The position numbers and the translations under genes are program-made. The notes beneath the pieces were generated by a model that saw only the letters and a list, made by a program, of their open reading frames with translations, was not told where the DNA came from and searched no databases. Of a stretch of 23,032 bases of DNA, positions 1-6,877 are shown one piece after another; the first letter of the stretch is position 1, and every line of letters begins with the position of its first letter. This DNA comes from JACCXG01 sp963785755 (GTDB lineage Bacteria > Acidobacteriota > Vicinamibacteria > Vicinamibacterales > 2-12-FULL-66-21), in assembly GCA_963785755.1 (NCBI GenBank), contig CAWAXG010000055.1, positions 1-23,032 of the forward strand, read 5' to 3'.

Positions 1-441
1 GCCCGCGGCTTCGAGCTGCGCAATCTGGTCCGCCGTCAACGCCCGGCACGCGCGGTCGTACATCCACCCGCCGCCCGCGGCCTCGGCGGCCTGCCGCTTC
101 GCCTGAAGCGTCTCCGCCGTGCAGTAGCAGTAATAGGCCTTGCCTTCCGCGACCAGCTGCGCCGCCATCGCGCGATACCGATCGAGCCGCTGCGACTGGA
201 AGTACGGCGCATGCGGTCCGCCAACATCCGGTCCCTCATCCCAATCGAGCCCCAACCAGCGCAGGCCCTCGACGATGCCCGTGACCATCTCCCACGAGGA
301 CCGCTCGGCATCGGTGTCCTCGATCCGAAGCACGAACGTCCCGCCATGGCGGCGCGCGTAGAGCCAGTTGAAAAGCGCGGTTCTCGCGCCACCGACATGG
401 AGAAAGCCCGTCGGAGAGGGGGCGAAGCGCAGACGGAACAT
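1..441 (-). CDS. gltX: Glutamyl-tRNA synthetase, N-terminal part (runs off the window)
   Basis: This class I aminoacyl-tRNA synthetase charges tRNA-Glu with glutamate in the cytoplasm. Only the first 147 codons are present; the gene leaves the window at base 1. The protein opens with RLRFAPSPTGFLHVGGARTA, the family's HIGH-type ATP-binding signature (here HVGG), followed by LRIEDTD, by the W-x-G-L-DWDEGPDVGGPHAPY stretch and by YFQSQRLDRY, all in the standard order for GltX. The Rossmann-fold insertion CYCT follows. ATG at 441 is the first start in frame and places the HIGH region at the usual distance; the upstream ribosome site is weak. GluQ (Glu-Q-tRNA-Asp synthetase) is an alternative, but the GPDVGGPHAPY segment fits GltX better. 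The neighbouring genes suggest no operon. Confidence 0.93.
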   Translation of the reverse strand, partial: MFRLRFAPSPTGFLHVGGARTALFNWLYARRHGGTFVLRIEDTDAERSSWEMVTGIVEGLRWLGLDWDEGPDVGGPHAPYFQSQRLDRYRAMAAQLVAEGKAYYCYCTAETLQAKRQAAEAAGGGWMYDRACRALTADQIAQLEAAG

Positions 442-461
442 ACGGGATCTTGAGTTGTGAC

Positions 462-533
462 CGGGATCGGGGCTCGGGATCGGGATCGGGCGCGTCTCGG
501 GATCGGGCGTATTCGGGGCTCGGGACTCGGGGT
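462..533 (+). repeat. G-rich degenerate tandem array upstream of the four-helix-bundle gene
   Basis: About 70 bp made of degenerate units of the type CGGGATCGGG / CGGGACTCGGG on the plus strand. It holds many GGG runs, so it could form G-quadruplexes. A matching array in opposite orientation lies at 1067-1149, on the other side of the four-helix-bundle gene. Confidence 0.85.
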
Positions 534-654
534 CAGCTTGATGTTCGTGATTGCCTGCTCTCTTCGGCTCGCTGACCCGGCGTTTACAGGTGAACGATTG
601 CAGAAAATGCGTACGTGCCAGCTATTGGACGATGAGAAATTGGAAGAGGATGAG

Positions 655-1065
655 ATGACTGAGACGCGCAATCGAGAGCTTCCGCGATCTGGATGTCTGG
701 CAGCGGGCGATGGAGCTCGCGGTAGAGTGCTATCGACTCACGTCAGATATCCAAAGCACGAGCTCTACAGTCTGACGTCACAGACACGCCGCGCCGCGAC
801 ATCGATCGCGTCGAACGTCGCCGAGGGCAAAGCGCGTCAGACCACCGTGTACCGCAACCACGTCAGCATCGCGCTGGGTTCGCAGGCGGAGTTGGACACC
901 GTCCTGGAGCTCGCCGTTCGACTGAAGTGTGTAGACGAAGAAATGGCGGTGGTGACCAGGCACCTGGAGGAACGTCGGCCAAATGCTCCATCGCCTGCCG
1001 CCGCCCTGGAGCGAAAAATCCTGGAGGCATCAAAGCCAACATCGGATGGACGAACTCGAAGATAA
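655..1065 (+). CDS. Four-helix-bundle protein (S23/IVP, TIGR02436-like), frameshifted
   Basis: A small all-helical protein of the 23S rRNA intervening-sequence protein / four-helix-bundle family. Some relatives (Avd) serve diversity-generating retroelements; most have no known role. The recognisable pieces are SFRDLDVWQRAMELA (677 on), then HELYSLTSQTRRAATSIASN and VAEG (about 755-830), then LGSQAELDTVLELA, HLEE, and the tail LERKILEASKP. They are spread over frames, implying single-base indels near 667, 752, 975 and 1005; restoring one C near 752 rejoins SDI with PKHELY. The start at ATG 655 follows a good ribosome site (GAGGA at 646-650). Inverted G-rich arrays flank the gene on both sides. 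It may be a pseudogene or an error-ridden reading of an intact gene of about 135 residues. Confidence 0.75.
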   Translation: MTETRNRELPRSGCLAAGDGARGRVLSTHVRYPKHELYSLTSQTRRAATSIASNVAEGKARQTTVYRNHVSIALGSQAELDTVLELAVRLKCVDEEMAVVTRHLEERRPNAPSPAAALERKILEASKPTSDGRTRR

Positions 1066-1066
1066 G

Positions 1067-1149
1067 CCCGAGTCCCGAGAACCGAGCGCCCGAGTCCCCA
1101 CTCCCGAGACACCGAGTCACCGAGCCCGAGTCCCGAGCCCCGAGTCCCG
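1067..1149 (-). repeat. Inverted copy of the G-rich array, downstream of the four-helix-bundle gene
   Basis: On the plus strand this is C-rich (units such as CCCGAGTCCCGAG and CACCGAGTCACCGAG). Its complement matches the CGGGACTCGGG-type array at 462-533. The two arrays bracket the small gene between them as an imperfect inverted repeat. The array also abuts the stop codon of the phospholipase D-like gene on the other strand. Confidence 0.85.
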
Positions 1150-2418
1150 TCAAAATATCTCCCCAAACCCCACCCAGAACCACTCGCGCGCCTTTTGCAG
1201 CAGCGAGCGGCGGCGCCACTCGGCCAGCGAGATTCGCGTCGCGGATTTGAGGTCCTGTTCGAAGTCCTCGAGGAATCGCCAGGCGAGATCGCGGCTGCTC
1301 ACGGCGACGTTCAACTCGTCGTTGAGCTCGAGCGAGCGGTTGTCGAAGTTGGCGGAGCCGAACATGCTCCAGATGCCGTCGACCACCAGCACCTTCGCGT
1401 GCATCATCGTCGGTTGGTACTCGTAGATCTCGATGCCCTGCTGCAGGAGACGTTCGTAGGAGTGCCGCGACGCGTACTTCACCGGCATCGCATCGGTGAT
1501 GTCGCCTTCGACCAGGAGCCGGATCTTCACACCGCGACCCACGGCATCTTCGAGCGACCACATCGTCGATTCGTCGGTGACGAAGTACGGCGTCGTGATC
1601 TCGATCGTCTTCTGCGCCGCCGCGAGGCTGAGGAGATAGAGAAGCTTCAGGTCGTTGCTGCCGCCGGACGGTGAGCTGCGGATGACCAGCGGCGGCGCCG
1701 TCGTCGCCGGCAGGAGGCGGGGCGGGATTCAGCGTGGGTGCTGTGGGGCCGTCCGCTTCGAGGAAGTTCTCGTAGAACGCGCCTTCGAGCCGCCTGACGA
1801 TCGGTCCCGGATTTCCACCTGCGTGTCGCGCCAGTGCTCCTGGCTGTCCGCGTTGCCGAGCCAGTGATCGGCGACGCCGGCGCCGCCGGTGAATCCGACC
1901 TCGCCGTCGACCACCAGGATCTTTCGATGCGTGCGGTAGTTCACTTCCTCGAGTGAGTACCACGACGGCGTGTTGAACTGCGCGACGTGACAGCCGGCGC
2001 TGCGCAGCCGCTCGACATGTTCCTTCTCCATCGAGCTCGCGCCGACGGCATCGACGACGATGCTGACGTGGACGCCGCGGCGGGCGGCACGCTCCAGCGC
2101 GTCGGTGAATCGGTTGGCGGCGTCGCCGGTGTCGTAGATGTAGGTCTCGAACGCGATCCGGCGGCGGGCGCCGTCGATTGCGGCCAGCATCGGAGGAAAG
2201 ATCCGATTGCCGTTGGTGAGGACCTTGAAGTCGTTGCCCCGGGAGAGCTGCGCGCCGAGGAGAGATGCGACGTACTCGGCGTGGCCGGATTCAGTAGCTG
2301 AGACGGCGCTCCTGACGCGGATCGTGACTTGATCCTGGGCGAACATCAGGCCGAGCGCGACGACCGCGGCGGCGACGAGCAGGATGACGAACGCGCGCCG
2401 TACGGGCGACATACCCAT
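1150..2418 (-). CDS. Cardiolipin synthase-like phospholipase D family protein (frameshifted)
   Basis: A membrane-anchored PLD-superfamily enzyme, most likely a cardiolipin synthase that condenses phosphatidyl groups at the inner membrane. The N terminus has one hydrophobic segment (about residues 8-25, VILLVAAAVVALGLMF). Two catalytic HKD motifs are visible: HRKILVVDGEVGFTGG in the first half and HAKVLVVDGIWSMFGSANFDNRS-type sequence in the second, as the two-lobed PLD fold requires. The ending, with AREWFWVGFGEIF, is compact. Two compensating indels break the frame, one near 1807 where a run of G appears one base short, and one near 1705; bridging them gives about 423 residues, a normal length for the family. 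It stands between an array repeat and a short gap, with no clear operon partner. Confidence 0.87.
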
Positions 2419-2644
2419 GCCTGAGGCAGGAATAGTGCAAATTGAGTTCCCGCCGCCGCCGAGTCACACCCAGCTCCGCAGATTGCCGTCTACCGGCCCC
2501 TGGACACTCGATACTCGTTAACGATCTTCAGATAGTCGGCGTCGCCCGTTCTGGTGCTCGCGCTCAACTGTGCCAACGCGCGCCGGCGATACGGCGCTCG
2601 ACCGAATCGGGTGTCCCGGCGGGCCTTCTCAGAAAGAAGGCTCA

Positions 2645-3457
2645 TCACCCGTAGACGCGCACGTAATCGATCTCGTAGCGCGCCGGGAACACCTCGTCGT
2701 CGATCCCCTGCTGGCCGCCCCAGCTGCCGCCGATCGCAAGATTGAGGATCAGGTACTGGGGCTTGTCGAACGGCCAGACCGCGTCGCCACCCGCTTCCTT
2801 GGTGAAGGTGAAATAACTGCGGCCATCGACGCGCATCTCGATCGATGACGGCGTCCACACGGCTTCGTAGACGTGAAACTCCTCATCGGCGCGCGCCACC
2901 ATGAGGTTGCTGCCTTTGTTGGTCCGCTGGACGTGGTTGTAGGCGCGGGTATGAATGTTGGCGTGGATGCGGCCGGGATCGAAGCCGACATGCTCCATGA
3001 TGTCGATCTCGCCGCATGCGGGCCAGCCGACTTGACCGATGTTGGCGCCGAGCGTCCAGATCGCCGGCCATGTGCCGCGGCCTTTCGGAAGCCTGGCGCG
3101 GACCTCGATGCGTCCGTAGGTCCAGGTGGCGCGGCTCGTAAGGCTCGCCGACGTATACGAGGCCCCCTCGAACGATTCCCTGCGCGCTTCGATCACCAGC
3201 AGGCCGCCCTCGAGCCGGGCATTCTCGGTGCGCGCCCTGGTGTAATACTGGCGCTCGTTATTGCGGATCAAGCCAACTTCATAGTTCCAGCGGCCGGCAT
3301 CGGGCAGGCCCTGGCCATCGAATTCGTCCTGCCAGACGAGTGTTCCCGGCGACGTTGAAGAGGGAGAGGGCGTGGATGGCGCCTGCGGTGACGCGCCATC
3401 GCCGCACGACATCAAGCTCCAGATCGCCAGCACCCCTACTGACGTCGCCCGTGACAT
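2645..3457 (-). CDS. GH16 family glycoside hydrolase, probable secreted endo-1,3-beta-glucanase lipoprotein
   Basis: A 270-residue family 16 glycoside hydrolase, probably cutting beta-1,3 or mixed-linkage glucans (laminarin, lichenin or fungal wall) outside the cytoplasm. The catalytic signature EIDIME is intact at about residues 150-155, giving nucleophile E150, D152 and acid/base E155. Other family landmarks are WQDEFDG, WPAIWTLG, NIHTRAYNH and NLAIGGSWGG, ending in YEIDYVRVYG. The start at 3457 is preceded by GGAGG at good spacing; a longer open frame exists upstream but lacks family sequence. The leader ends in LMSC, an acceptable lipobox with C18, followed by a Pro/Ser-rich linker, so it is probably a lipoprotein. 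It is unbroken, unlike several neighbours. Confidence 0.93.
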   Translation of the reverse strand: MSRATSVGVLAIWSLMSCGDGASPQAPSTPSPSSTSPGTLVWQDEFDGQGLPDAGRWNYEVGLIRNNERQYYTRARTENARLEGGLLVIEARRESFEGASYTSASLTSRATWTYGRIEVRARLPKGRGTWPAIWTLGANIGQVGWPACGEIDIMEHVGFDPGRIHANIHTRAYNHVQRTNKGSNLMVARADEEFHVYEAVWTPSSIEMRVDGRSYFTFTKEAGGDAVWPFDKPQYLILNLAIGGSWGGQQGIDDEVFPARYEIDYVRVYG

Positions 3458-3612
3458 GTGATCCTCCGCGTCTATCTTGCACCTGAAGCGGGGGCGCGCG
3501 AAACCGCGCGCGCGGGAGGAGAGATATCGGAAACCCCACCGGCCCCGCGATAAGCAGCCGGCTGTTATCGTCGCGCGGTCTAGCGACCCGGCGCTCGGCG
3601 GCTGCAACGGCG

Positions 3613-3960
3613 TCAGGCAGCCTTTGGCTTGAACTGCGCGTAGATTCGCTCCGGCGCGCTCTCGAAGTACCTGAAAAGTGCGGGACACAACCAGCCTTCG
3701 ATTCCCAGGTCCGCACTGTAGTACCAGTTCCCACCCATGTCGCTCCGTCGCCATTCGAACGTCGATTGATGACCAGGGAATGGCGCTGCTGAAAAGAGCA
3801 GGGTGAATCCGGATTGCGCTCCGGAGATGCCCTGAACCATCCTCTCGATGATGTCGTCGGCACCCGAAACAAACGGCTCCTGAACAAGGCCTACTTTCGG
3901 ATCATCGAACACCCAGAGGCCTTCGTGCTTGTACGGATGGATCGCAATAATGGCATTCAT
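3613..3960 (-). CDS. DUF6717-like conserved hypothetical protein
   Basis: A complete 115-residue soluble protein with no signal peptide or membrane segment. It begins MNAIIAIHPYKHEGLWVFDD and contains GFTLLFSAAPFPG, GGNWYYS and GWLCPALFRYF, which I recognise as a conserved hypothetical family (DUF6717, from memory). No function is known to me. The ATG lies only about 10 bases after the end of the attC-like site at 3970-4047, an arrangement typical of integron gene cassettes, and no strong ribosome site is visible. The downstream 155 bp before the GH16 start opens with a weaker sequence that could be a decayed second attC. Confidence 0.8.
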   Translation of the reverse strand: MNAIIAIHPYKHEGLWVFDDPKVGLVQEPFVSGADDIIERMVQGISGAQSGFTLLFSAAPFPGHQSTFEWRRSDMGGNWYYSADLGIEGWLCPALFRYFESAPERIYAQFKPKAA

Positions 3961-3969
3961 GTCGCGTCT

Positions 3970-4047
3970 GCCTGACGTTCGAGCTAACCGGCGGCCGACA
4001 GACGGCGAAGCCGGCTGTTGGGCGTCCGGTTGAGCGAGGGGTTAGAC
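3970..4047 (-). other. attC-like integron recombination site between two small genes
   Basis: Read on the minus strand, this 78-bp segment starts with GTCTAAC, an exact match to the R'' consensus RYYYAAC, and ends with GTCAGGC, one base away from GTTRRRY. Inside, CGCTCAACCGG near the left end is matched by CCGGTTAGCTCG near the right end as imperfect L''/L' boxes. The centre holds a strong hairpin, ACAG-c-CGGC with GCCG-t-CTGT around a TTC loop (3998-4018). It lies about 29 bases after the VOC stop and 10 bases before the DUF6717 start. The altered T in the second core box weakens the case. Confidence 0.5.
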
Positions 4048-4075
4048 GTCGGTCCTCCTCGCGAGCAACCGAACT

Positions 4076-4462
4076 TCATTGCCCTTGTGGCGGTTGCCAG
4101 AGTTCAACTTTGTTGCCCTCTGGATCCATGACCCATCCGAATTTCCCGTACTCCGAGTCGTCGGTCTTCTCGAGCACGTTGCAGCCTTCCTCGCGCAGTA
4201 CTTTGAGAAGTGCCGCCAGATCTTCCACTCGATAGTTGACCATGAAGGTCGACCTGCTCGGAGCGAAGTGGTTGCCGTCCGCTGGGCCGACCGACCAGAT
4301 CGTAGTTCCCTTGGTCGGGTTGCCTTCGGAGTCAGTCCAGGTGAAGGCTGCTCCACCCCAGTCCTGAACGTCTATTCCAAGGTGCTTCTTGTACCAAGCG
4401 CATAGCGACTTCGGATCCTTGGCGCTCATGAAGATACCGCCGATGCCTGTGACTCTTCGCAT
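4076..4462 (-). CDS. VOC-fold protein (glyoxalase / bleomycin resistance / dioxygenase superfamily)
   Basis: A complete 128-residue protein of the vicinal oxygen chelate superfamily. The beta-alpha-beta-beta-beta pattern is seen in RVTGIGGIFMSAKDPKSL, then CAWYKKHLGIDVQDWGG, and the second module VNYRVEDLAALLKVLREEGC, ending WVMDPEGNKVELWQPP, the usual metal-site E near the C terminus. The substrate cannot be told. The start at ATG 4462 follows GGAGG at six bases; an upstream ATG at 4519 has no such support. The 78-bp gap from the tannase stop holds GTTAAAC, a possible attC right core, so this gene may be a mobile cassette together with the next gene. Confidence 0.9.
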   Translation of the reverse strand: MRRVTGIGGIFMSAKDPKSLCAWYKKHLGIDVQDWGGAAFTWTDSEGNPTKGTTIWSVGPADGNHFAPSRSTFMVNYRVEDLAALLKVLREEGCNVLEKTDDSEYGKFGWVMDPEGNKVELWQPPQGQ

Positions 4463-4540
4463 TCGGACCTCCGATGTTGGTTGAGCGGCTCGAGGGTAGG
4501 GCTTCAGACGTTTAACCATCAGTCGCTCGAACTTGAGAGA

Positions 4541-6070
4541 TCAGGGCACCTTGCAGGCGAAGTTCGCCGCATCGTTCGTGCTACCCACGCCACTGTACTG
4601 TGCGTTCTGCGGATAGGGGCAGATCGGCCGCGTCATGTTTACCCGGTTGTCGTCGACGCGCGACGCGATCAACTGATCTGGTGCGATTCCGGATTCGCGC
4701 CAACGTTCCAGCGCGGCGATCCAGTTCACCTGGTTCGGACCAGGGCCGCCTCCGCAATGCGCCATGCCTGGCACCATGAAGAGCCGCAGCCACTCCTGCT
4801 GGTGCGGTCCCATCCTTGCCAACACGTTGGAATAGTAGTTGACGGTGTTCTGCGGCGAGATGGCTCCACCGGATCCTCCGTCATTCCAGCCGTGATAGAT
4901 GAGAAGTTTTCCACCACGAGCCCGAAACGCCGACAGATCCGGATTCGTGGCGTCGATGAAGCCGGCTTTCTTGTCAATCAAGTCCGTATCGCGGTCCGCG
5001 TCGAACGTCCGCCAGTCCCACGCCGGGTCTTCGTGGGCCACGTACCTGAACATGCCCACGTCAATCCCTCCAGGTTCCGGGTTGGCGCCAGTCAGCATGG
5101 CCCAGCCCGTCTCGCCGCCGCGCACCAGACCGGGGTAGATCAATTCGCCCGTCTTTCTGTTCAACGGGGCGTACCCCATCCTGACGGACGCGACCTGCGG
5201 CGCTGTCAGGCAATTGTCGCCGTCGCCCGCGCGGCACAAGAGTGTGGCGGGATCGAAATGGCACCGATGCGGATCCGTCAAGAGTCCGTCGACAACGCCG
5301 TCGAGCGCGTCGCACGCAGCCAGTACAGCCGTGTTTACGAGTGAGAGCTTGGCGCGAGGGACGACACTGGCCGGCTCCTGGAGGACTTTCGCTTCGACTG
5401 CGAGCCGCCAGGCACACAATTGCGTTTGATTATTGGCCGGAGCGCCGGCGATGATGCCATCGAAGTCTTCCGGATAACGCTGCGCCTCCATGAGGCCCTG
5501 CCGTCCGCCCGTGGAGCAGCCGGTCCAGTACCAGAAGCGCGGGGCGCGGTCATAGAACGCACCGATGATGGCTTTCGACTTCACTGCCATCTCGTGGACG
5601 GCTCGATACGCGAAATCGATGACCTTTTCCCGATGTCCGATTGCAAACGCCGCATTCCCGCCCGTGTGTCCCGTATCCGTTGATGCCGTCGCGTAACCTT
5701 CCTGAAGTGCCGAGGCCAGCGCGCCATAGCTGAGGGTCCCCGCCCAGCCGCCGTTGCCGACGGCCTGGAACTTCCCGTTCCAGGATGCGGCTGGCAGCCA
5801 GACCTCCATCTTGATGTCGGAGTCGACCGACGGAGTGAGCGTGGCTGCCACACGGCAGAAAGCCGGCAGTCGGCTGAACAGCTGCACCGCCGCAGGGCCC
5901 GCTCCAGGCAGAGTGAATCCTCCGGCCGGCACCATCTGCGCGACGGTGATCGAGGTGTTTGGTAGCGTCATGGACGACAAGCTCTCGCACGACGCCGCGG
6001 CGTTGAGCCCTTGTCCGTGCATCATCAATGCGACGAGAACCGCGCACGATCCGGCAGTTATCATCTTCAT
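4541..6070 (-). CDS. Tannase / feruloyl esterase family protein, secreted
   Basis: A 509-residue serine esterase of the tannase family (PF07519), which cleaves ester bonds of gallate- or ferulate-type phenolics from plant polymers. The start at ATG 6070 is chosen because AGGAGAG lies five bases upstream and the protein then opens with a signal peptide (about 25 residues, ending near LNAAASC). The nucleophile motif GCSTGG is at about residue 186, within FWYWTGCSTGGRQGLMEAQR. LLIYHGWNDGG supplies the acid-loop region and GMAHCGGG the catalytic histidine (about residue 438). WNGKFQAVGNGGWAG is also typical. Length and motif order are normal and the frame is intact. With the nearby GH16 enzyme it suggests use of plant or fungal debris. 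Confidence 0.93.
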   Translation of the reverse strand: MKMITAGSCAVLVALMMHGQGLNAAASCESLSSMTLPNTSITVAQMVPAGGFTLPGAGPAAVQLFSRLPAFCRVAATLTPSVDSDIKMEVWLPAASWNGKFQAVGNGGWAGTLSYGALASALQEGYATASTDTGHTGGNAAFAIGHREKVIDFAYRAVHEMAVKSKAIIGAFYDRAPRFWYWTGCSTGGRQGLMEAQRYPEDFDGIIAGAPANNQTQLCAWRLAVEAKVLQEPASVVPRAKLSLVNTAVLAACDALDGVVDGLLTDPHRCHFDPATLLCRAGDGDNCLTAPQVASVRMGYAPLNRKTGELIYPGLVRGGETGWAMLTGANPEPGGIDVGMFRYVAHEDPAWDWRTFDADRDTDLIDKKAGFIDATNPDLSAFRARGGKLLIYHGWNDGGSGGAISPQNTVNYYSNVLARMGPHQQEWLRLFMVPGMAHCGGGPGPNQVNWIAALERWRESGIAPDQLIASRVDDNRVNMTRPICPYPQNAQYSGVGSTNDAANFACKVP

Positions 6071-6215
6071 CGCACTCTCCTGCGACATTCTGACGCGGGA
6101 CGGCGGCACAGTCGCTCGAACTTCACAATTCGATACGCCTGCGGCCGTCGCCGTGTAGCGCGCCGGTCGAGCTGACTTCCATTTGGAGGTGCTGTCCGGC
6201 AAGGGCTTGCGCCGG

Positions 6216-6247
6216 CACCCTTCGCGGCGAGTGATGAGCGAAGGGTG
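6216..6247. repeat. Strong palindrome (10-bp stem, 12-base loop)
   Basis: CACCCTTCGC at 6216-6225 pairs perfectly with GCGAAGGGTG at 6238-6247. There is no T-run on either side, so a repeated intergenic palindrome is likelier than an intrinsic terminator, although it lies upstream of the tannase start rather than after a gene end. Confidence 0.7.
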
Positions 6248-6284
6248 GCTTGCTGTCTGGGACGATTTCCGCAACTGCGAACCC

Positions 6285-6356
6285 GCCTTCGCGGCACGCT
6301 CGCAGGCGCGGCCTGCCTAGCCGAAGCCGCGAGCGAAGCGAGCGATTGGCGAAGGC
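6285..6356. repeat. Imperfect inverted repeat next to the tRNA remnant
   Basis: GCCTTCGC (6285-6292) is matched by GCGAAGGC (6349-6356). The space between contains GCGAGCG twice as a direct repeat (GCGAGCGAAGCGAGCG). The right arm abuts the complement of a tRNA CCA end at 6357. Confidence 0.55.
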
Positions 6357-6388
6357 TGGCGGTGAGGCAGGGATTCGAACCCTACGAC
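6357..6388 (-). tRNA. tRNA-Ser-like 3' end remnant (acceptor 3' strand and T arm only)
   Basis: On the minus strand this reads AGGGTTCGAATCCC followed by TGCCTCACC, a G discriminator and CCA, which is the T arm and 3' acceptor strand of a serine-type tRNA. The matching 5' acceptor strand (GGTGAGG), D arm and anticodon arm should lie within about 60 bases to the right but are absent. It is therefore a partial gene, of the kind left at tRNA attachment sites after integration or deletion. Confidence 0.6.
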
Positions 6389-6877
6389 CGCGTCTTTCTA
6401 ACTGGTGATGGCGCGCGACTTCTGGTTCTAAGGGTTCGAGTTCCAATCACTTGCCGGCTTCTCGTCGTCCGCTCCAGTCCCCGTCAGTCCTCGGGATTCT
6501 ACCGGAGTTTTGGAGACATTTTGGCAACGTTGCTGTTGTCAAGTTCCAAGGGCCAGCCCCTGGCTCTGAGTTCTTCGAGACTGGGAGCGCCGTTGCCCTC
6601 GCCGAAACACTCCTAGGCAAGCCACTCCGGTAGGCGGGAGAAGCTCGCCACGTATCCGAAACCACCGATCGCGTCGCGTGCAGCCTTCAGTCAAATTCAG
6701 CGTTTCCTCATCGCCTGCTCACGACTTCCGGCCCGACGAGTGCGTAGTCTCGCGGGCATGGCACCGCCAATCATTTTCTCGAAACGAGTCCTGATGGCCG
6801 CAGCGATGTGTCGCTGACTCCTGAGCTCGAGGGTCTGGACACTGGAATCGGACGGGTCGCGAACACGTGAGGTCGAC

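Larger units (their letters stand above)
6071..6877. other. Intergenic region with palindromes and a tRNA remnant, no convincing gene
   Basis: I find no protein-coding gene in these 807 bp. They hold a 10-bp-stem hairpin (6216-6247), a long imperfect palindrome (6285-6356), a tRNA-Ser 3' end (6357-6388) and a plus-strand T-arm-like motif (6431-6444). The remaining 430 bp before the ankyrin gene shows short open frames on both strands without family resemblance. The ankyrin gene's promoter presumably lies in the last part. Confidence 0.6.

Noticed and set aside
36..671. 211-codon minus-strand open frame over the gltX start
   Set aside because: It is a frame-shifted shadow; the gltX frame has the HIGH-type motif and the conserved N terminus.
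462..1149. CRISPR array
   Set aside because: The repeats are short, degenerate and contiguous, without spacers, and the two arrays are in opposite orientation around a gene.
863..1963. Long minus-strand open frame of 366 codons across the four-helix-bundle and PLD genes
   Set aside because: Only its part in the PLD gene reads like a real family; the rest is the GC-rich shadow of the plus-strand gene and the repeat array.
3458..3612. Second full attC site after the DUF6717 gene
   Set aside because: Only a GCCTGAC-like left core is seen; no right core or pairing inner boxes are found before the GH16 start.
4481..5344. 287-codon plus-strand open frame
   Set aside because: Antisense shadow of the tannase gene, which has signal peptide, ribosome site and catalytic motifs.
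6357..6450. Complete tRNA gene
   Set aside because: The 3' end is clear, but no 5' acceptor strand, D arm or anticodon arm can be paired with it on either strand.
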